Positions 58,559 to 64,000 of a stretch of 64,000 bases of DNA are shown here, in pieces. Below the pieces are notes generated by a model, which was not told the origin of the DNA, did not search any database, and worked only from the letters and a program-made list of their open reading frames with translations. The DNA comes from Paulownia fortunei (lineage: Eukaryota > Streptophyta > Magnoliopsida > Lamiales > Paulowniaceae), in the NCBI GenBank assembly GCA_019321725.1, contig CM033109.1, positions 14,973,993 through 15,037,992 of the forward strand. Reading direction: 5' to 3'. A program made the position numbers and the translations under genes. Each line of letters opens with the position of its first letter. Position 1 is the first letter of the stretch.

Positions 58559-59812
58559 TGATAAGTGCATATTTTGATATATTTTTATATCAAATCCCTT
58601 ATACTTTCCTTGCTTTATTCTTGTTAATATTATAGTTTTATAAATATTTTGTGTTAGGGAATCAATGAACAAAAAGAGATAAAAAAGAGCCATAATGAAA
58701 CTGAAGAAGACAACACGTTTCATGAGCAAGTTGGGAGATAATATTTTATTGGATTAAGAAAACATCACAATTAGAAGGAAAATGGTCATTTGTGCCTATG
58801 TCCATCATGTGTAGATCAAAATATATACAAGAAATCACTTAGAATTTGCAAGTGATTGTTGGGCTTGCATTAAATTCAAATTAAGCATGTTTCCAAACTT
58901 GTGTAGTTTTTTGTATTTTGGGCAAACTCCATGTCCAAAAGCCCTATGGACCTGGATATTATTTCATTTAATATCCAAGAGGTAGAACTACAACTTTGTT
59001 GTTGGAAGCTCAACCTAATTTAGTCTTGATTAAAGTAGAAAATTAATCCAAATATGTGTATTGGATGGGATCTATCTATGCTAACACACCTCCTTAAATC
59101 ATTGTGGTGATTATTGATTTATGTATCTCCAATAACACATTAAATACTTAGGTTCATTTATCTTATTGTATGGTTCTTCACCACCGACTGCTAAACTTTG
59201 ATATATTATAGACAGAGGTGTGCATAAATATTTAATCCCATAAATAAATGTTGGCATTAAAATATTTCTTGTTTAGTGGAAATTCTTGATTTATATTTCA
59301 CTAATAGCACAACAATTACTTGGGTTCATTTAGCTTATTGTACGTCTCTACTACACGACTAATAAAGTGAAATCTTGATTTGTTGTAGACAAATGTGTGC
59401 ATAAATACTTGATCTCATAAATAAGTATTGGTGTTAAGAGATAATTTGCAAACAGTAAGACAATATCATGATTATTTTAATGCATGAGCTATTTGATAAC
59501 ATATTCCCATTGTAACCTCCATTATATATGAATTCCAATAGTGGCATTAAAAAGAGGTAAAAATAATAAATAATTATTCCTCTATCCAAAACTCAAGAGT
59601 GAATCTCTAATCCTCAATACTTATAATATTTTGACTTCTTAATTATAGCATAATTTTTTCTTTATGATCTAAACCACATTCATCCCATCTTTTAAGAAAT
59701 ATAAATCTGTAAACTTCAAACAACTTTCTTGTGGATTGACCTTGGATTTTCGAGAAATTTATTACTTGACACAACCTACACTTAGGTTTGCAACCTTAAA
59801 GTTCTAGCAGTT
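58559..59812 (+). mobile_element. Athila/Tat-type LTR, plus strand
   Basis: Starts TGATAAGTGCATATTTTGAT right after the decayed polypurine tract, the same start as the LTR at 40074/49705. It ends near 59812, after 'cacttaggtttgcaacc', where copia-4 begins; the exact 3' edge is uncertain. Inside, 'aaatacttaggttcatttat' near 59150 and 'attacttgggttcatttagc' near 59310 belong to a degenerate repeat of about 175 bases (59085-59260 and 59265-59440). No coding. Confidence 0.7.
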
Positions 59813-60117
59813 ATGGTCTGATCTCATCAAAAAGTAACTTCTCTCGTACAACTTTATCGCGAGGTATAAAATTTATCATATGATCATTTTCAAGAAAGGT
59901 GGTATTTGTCGAATGATTACCTTGTTATCTTGAGGATTATAATACAAACCTCCTCTTGTGCCTTTAGAAGTATCCCACAAATAGACACACTTCTAATCGT
60001 AGTTACAACTTTTCAGTCTTTCCTTTTAAGATATGTATTGGACACCCTTAAATGAGAAAATAATGTAAAGTAGGTTTATTACCATTCCAAAACTTTAGGG
60101 GTATCTTTTTGGATAGG
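59813..60117 (-). pseudogene. copia-4 integrase C-terminal region
   Basis: Minus-strand copia of a family different from copia-0 to copia-3. The minus strand from 60117 reads GCPIHILKGKTEKL, then a VCLFVGY-like stretch, and, after stops, FLENDHMINFIPRDKVV, the integrase C-terminus and linker of plant copia elements. It continues the integrase at 63017-64000 across the solo LTR. It stops at 59813 at the Athila/Tat LTR boundary, so RT and RNase H are missing. Confidence 0.82.
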
Positions 60118-63016
60118 TGTGATACCCGAGCCTCTTACTACTCACATGGCCAAATATGATTCATGCATTACATGTTAATTTTATATGCTATTTGCATTTC
60201 TATTGACATTGCATAATTTATTTCATTTTATACTATATTCTTGAATATTAAACTTAATTCTGAAGCTCTTGCACGATATTAGTTATTGAATTTCTTAATC
60301 TAAGTAGTTGATTTTATATTGAAATAAGAAGAAAATGAGGTGGATCAATATTAGATATAGATGGGATATATAGGTTATAATTTTGGAAGTGCTAAAAGTG
60401 TTACTAGTAACCTTATACGGTTTAATTTGATTTGATCAAGTTATTTCAAAAGTATATATTTGTAAATTAGCATACTTGGGATATTGGACATGATATAATA
60501 TGATTTAAGTGTCATATTACAAGGTCCTTATGTGCATATGATTTTAGAAATGCAAACTAGATAATTCTTTAAGAATCGGATGCGAATCGGTTTGGAGATC
60601 GAATGAACGGACATAGGAATTACCTATGGGAATGAATGGTGATTAAGATAGGTTGCAACCAAATAAAAATAGATGAGACACACAAGATTAGGGCTGAAAG
60701 ATAAGGGAAAAAATCAGATTTGCCATTTACTTGCCACCTCATGCTTTCTTATTAAGCTTAAGCTAACATCTCAAGCTAACACCTCAAACCCTTCACCCTT
60801 AAGCAACGACCATACCCTCATTTCAGCCATTTTCATCTTCCAAACACACACCTTAAGGTCTCCAAGTGATCCAAATTGATTCCAAGTTGAAATAAAAGCA
60901 AGAAAAGCAAAGAAGAAGTGATTACCATCAAGTTAGCCTCAAAATCTGCATAGGTAACACTTATCTACGGTTTTGCCTTTGGTTTTCAGATTATTATGAA
61001 TGGTTTTATGGTTTATTAAGCTTTCAATATCTCTTATAAAAGTTTTAGGAAGTTTTTAGTTAGACTTTGGTGCACAAAGAAAGGGTTTTTGATCACAAAC
61101 ACTTAATAGGAAATACTTGTGGCAGAAACTGTCATCTTACTGTTTTCTTGTGTTTTAGGCTTCAAAAGTGTATGGTATGTTGAATAAAACCTATAATTAT
61201 TACCATTTACATGACCATATATGAGTTAAGAGTATTGGAATGAATTTTTATCAGTTGGAAATTGAAATAGAGAATGATATTGGAGAAGCACTCAAACTGC
61301 CAAAATAGCAAAATCTGTTTTGGTGTGCTGTGAAGGAAACTGAATTAAGGGAGCTAAATCCATTATTTTTGGTAATAATATGACCTGGTTGTCTCCTTAT
61401 ATGTGTTATATAAGTATGGTGAAAATGTTGGAGTGATTGAATATACTTAAGGGTGCCAAAACCATTAATGTCATGAAGTGTGCAAAACTGTCACGGTAGG
61501 AAACAATCTGTTTCAGTATGTCGTGAAGAGAGCTGAACTTGGGAAGCTATATCCGTGATTTTTAGCAATTATATGATATGGTTACATTTATATACATGTT
61601 ATATAAGTGTGGTAAAAATTTGGGAGTGATTGGATATGCTTAGGGATGTTAAAATTATCATGCAACTAAACTTGACAGCAAGAAAATATGAAAATGTGAA
61701 TCTGCCACATTTGATCACTTAGCATGTTTCAACCTTGATATGTTGCTATTGAGTGTTAACAATTAGGTACATGCTATTAGAGTTATAATACTTCAATTAC
61801 ATGATGTTTGCATGCATTTAAGATGAGAAATTGAGGTATTTGAGGGGCTATATTGGGTTCTAGTTTGTGAAAGCTTGATTGTTAGCTTATAGCTTGGTGT
61901 TTAAGGTCTAGTATGAGATTTTGTGCTTTCAACTTGCCAAATTGGGAATGGTGCTTGATGTTGGGTAATATTACAGGCTATTTTACATCTAAGGTTGGAG
62001 AGGAATACTAAACAAATTTAGACTAAGCCACCAACCAAGTGAAAGGTAAGTAAAGATTCATTTGCAACTACAATGCATAGACATAGTAGATGTGTGAATT
62101 ATATGTAATATCATAAATCATATGTGCATAGTAGAGGACTCTCAATTGAGCATACATACATGGGCATTGTCATTGGCACGTGCATGCATCATATACGCGC
62201 ATTGTGATAAATCTTGCATTGCACGGCATGATTGTGAGAAAGGAAAATATTTTGCTGACCACTACTAGTGCACCAAAGCATGCATGGATTTGCATGGTTT
62301 ATGCATGGATTTGTAGGTTCGCTTGCATGGATTTGCATGCGTATGAGTATGCATGGATTTTCATGCTTATATGATTATTAGCCATTGGATTATGGCGGTA
62401 TACAGAGCTCTTTTCCGGTGCATGGGATAGTAGCGTTGGTCAGGGGCCCAAGAAAGAAATAATTTTGAGAGAAATATTTTGATGCATAAAATTGCATTAT
62501 GGGCATAGCATGTTGAGATGCATGACTCGATATTGTGGATTATTCTTTGACATGCATAATCTTTACTTGCTGAGCGTTAGCTCATATAGTTTATGCATTG
62601 TAGGTGAGTACGACGATACCTGAAGCATCTTTTATTGGCTGGGCGGCGTTTGGAGCTCCTGCAGGTGTCTGAGAGAGTGTGTACATGGATGACGACCTGT
62701 TGGGCTATTTTGTTGGCTTGTTATATTTTGAGTCTGTTGTATTATATTTTAGACTGGTACTATATTTCGCTTTTACAACTTTACTGTAAATAAGTATGTA
62801 AATATTGGGTTATTGTGGGTGTTGTGTTTTTATATAAATATTGATCCTGCTATATACATGATATGTGTTAGAAAGTATTTTAAACAGGGTTGTGCATGTA
62901 AAAAGTGATATATCTTTTCTTAAAGTGTTACAAAAAAAAAATTCCATGCATGCACACAGGTTCTATCATGTTAAATTATAATATATATCTAGTTGTGTAG
63001 TAATGGGGGTGTTACA
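60118..63016 (+). mobile_element. Solo T-family LTR in copia-4 (TSD ATAGG)
   Basis: Begins TGTGATACCCGAGCCTCTTA and ends GGGGGTGTTACA, 2899 bases, flanked by ATAGG at 60113-60117 and 63017-63021. It has no internal region. It is the reference full-length form for the subtype: G2's LTRs equal this sequence without 61927-62895. A 68-codon frame at 60673-60879 also occurs in two other LTR copies, but without an ATG. Confidence 0.95.
62270..62360. repeat. Degenerate GCATGGATTTG repeat in the T-family LTR
   Basis: About five copies of GCATGGATTTG at irregular spacing of 17-24 bases. The same array appears in reverse complement at 6838-6925 and 12958-13050. It lies in the segment missing from LTR1 and LTR2. 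Confidence 0.82.
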
Positions 63017-64000
63017 ATAGGCTAGGATGGTATTACATTCAAAATGTACACCACAGTTTATAGTACACAACCCAAGAAGGAATCTAGCATTGAAGAATAG
63101 CTTACCATGAACCTTTCTATATCAAGTAAAGTTCGGTTTCTCCTCTCAACAATCACCATTTTGCAGAGTTGTAGAAAGTACCATACTCTAGCATATAGTC
63201 CTTCAACTCAGTATCGACATACTCGCCTTCTCAATCTGATCATAGAGACTTCAAAGATTTACCTAACTGCCTTTGGGCTCTACTTAGAATTCTTTAAACA
63301 TTCCAAAAGTTTCAAATTTCTTTTGTATTAGGTAAACGAAATCATATCTTGAATAATCATCAATGAAAAATTGACAAAGTATTCATATCTAACTCTAGCT
63401 TGTATGGTCATAGGACTATAAACATCATGAACAAGTTGAACTAGTTCTTTAGCCCTATTGCCCTTTCTAGTGAAAGGTCTCATAGTCATTTTACCCTCTA
63501 GAGAATATTAACAAACATGAAGAGTGCCAACTTTTAGCTCTCTTAATGGATTATCCTTTACTAACCTGTTTATCCGATCTAGATTAATATGCCCTAGCAT
63601 TAGGTGCCACATATACATTTCATCCTCCTAAGAAACCTTTTGCCTCTTAAGCGTAGGATGTTCTACTTTAAACATTTAGACATTAAGCAGTGATTGTTCA
63701 TTGGGCCTTATCACATAAAGTCTATTTTTCATCTTTGCATGATAAATATCTATATCATTTCTAGAAATAATAATCTCATTATTATAAAAACAAACACTAA
63801 ATAATTGTTCATGCAACTTGGAAACACGAATCAATTTTCTACGAAACTAAGAATAAAATAAACATTGTTCAAAACTAAATATTTATTCCTAGATCTAAAT
63901 GGACAACTCCTACTACTTTTGCCAAAACTAAGGCCCCATTACTAACTCTCATCGTGAATGTCCCTTCAATAGGCTCTTTAGAAGAAATACGTTTCTACAG
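63017..64000 (-). pseudogene. copia-4 protease end, GAG-pre-integrase and integrase front
   Basis: Minus strand from 64000: protease C-terminus (MRVSNGALVLAKVVGV, then LIRVSKLHEQLF), then the pre-integrase WHLMLGHINLDRINRLVKD at about 63545-63615. A GKMTMRPFTRKGNRAKEL stretch and the integrase core follow. The region of the first Asp (usually SDVCGPM) and the second-Asp region (GEYVDTELKDYML) near 63200 are traceable but interrupted by stops. The Glu region reads RRETELYLI-like near 63140. The window edge cuts off gag and the LTR. It is a separate copia family from the other four. Confidence 0.85.

Noticed and set aside
60673..60879. A 68-codon open frame at the same LTR position in three T-family copies (also 14628-14834 and 19147-19353, minus strand)
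   Set aside because: Only this copy has an ATG; the two others start with GTG, and in the G1 LTR the equivalent position reads ATG followed by a stop. The likeness follows from LTR homology, and no domain is recognisable.
1..64000. Host protein-coding genes, tRNA or rRNA genes, CRISPR arrays
   Set aside because: Every recognisable protein segment is gag-pol. I saw no exon-like host domains, no tRNA cloverleaf candidates and no regularly spaced repeats. The tRNA-like matches at 12207 and 17966 are primer-binding sites.

Overview
This window reads as plant nuclear DNA, most likely intergenic or pericentromeric heterochromatin of a flowering plant. I find no host gene, tRNA, rRNA or CRISPR array. 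Almost all of the 64 kb is LTR retrotransposon sequence nested in other LTR retrotransposon sequence. The plant assignment rests on element families: Ty1/copia elements with a plant-type gag, protease, integrase, RT and RNase H order; Ty3/gypsy chromoviruses with a C-terminal chromodomain tail, a tRNA-iMet primer site and LTRs of 2-3 kb (Tekay/Del-like, called family T here); and Ty3/gypsy elements of the Athila/Tat type (family A). The copia elements with 2-3 kb LTRs starting TGTTAGAGTAG are called family C. Every coding region is broken by stops, frameshifts or deletions, so I annotate them as pseudogenes.

Layout. 1-1892: minus-strand copia, 5' half, cut by the window edge. 1893-6140: plus-strand T element (LTR plus RT/RNase H remnant). 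6141-13458: an old minus-strand T element of the same kind, so the two form a large inverted repeat. 13459-23467: a tandem LTR-internal-LTR-internal-LTR array of better preserved T elements on the minus strand; its two internal regions carry nearly complementary parts of gag-pol. 23468-23823: a CpG-containing stretch that matches nothing else here. 23824-31028: plus-strand copia C with an inverted solo LTR in it. 31029-39686: a second copia C, holding a solo LTR in its RT and followed by two LTRs joined head to tail. 39687-55694: a third copia C whose RT is split by a minus-strand Athila/Tat element (39779-49705) and by a solo T LTR (50081-52603). The Athila/Tat element itself contains a T insertion (41566-46814) that carries a backwards piece of copia gag. 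55695-59812: T LTR fragment, then an Athila/Tat 3' end. 59813-64000: another copia family, minus strand, split by a solo T LTR (60118-63016).

Direct 5-bp target-site duplications that I could read support several insertions: GATGG (28914-30930), TGACC (31858-34062), AGATA (41566-46814), GAAGG (50081-52603), ATAGG (60118-63016), and probably GTGGT for the Athila/Tat element. These give a relative order of insertion. Nothing here looks like a working gene system. The points of interest are how the array was rearranged: complementary deletions in a tandem array, a pol fragment used as filler inside an LTR, capture of flanking DNA beside LTRs, and large inverted repeats that could form hairpin RNA. 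Families were named by reading translated motifs by eye; sub-lineage names are provisional.
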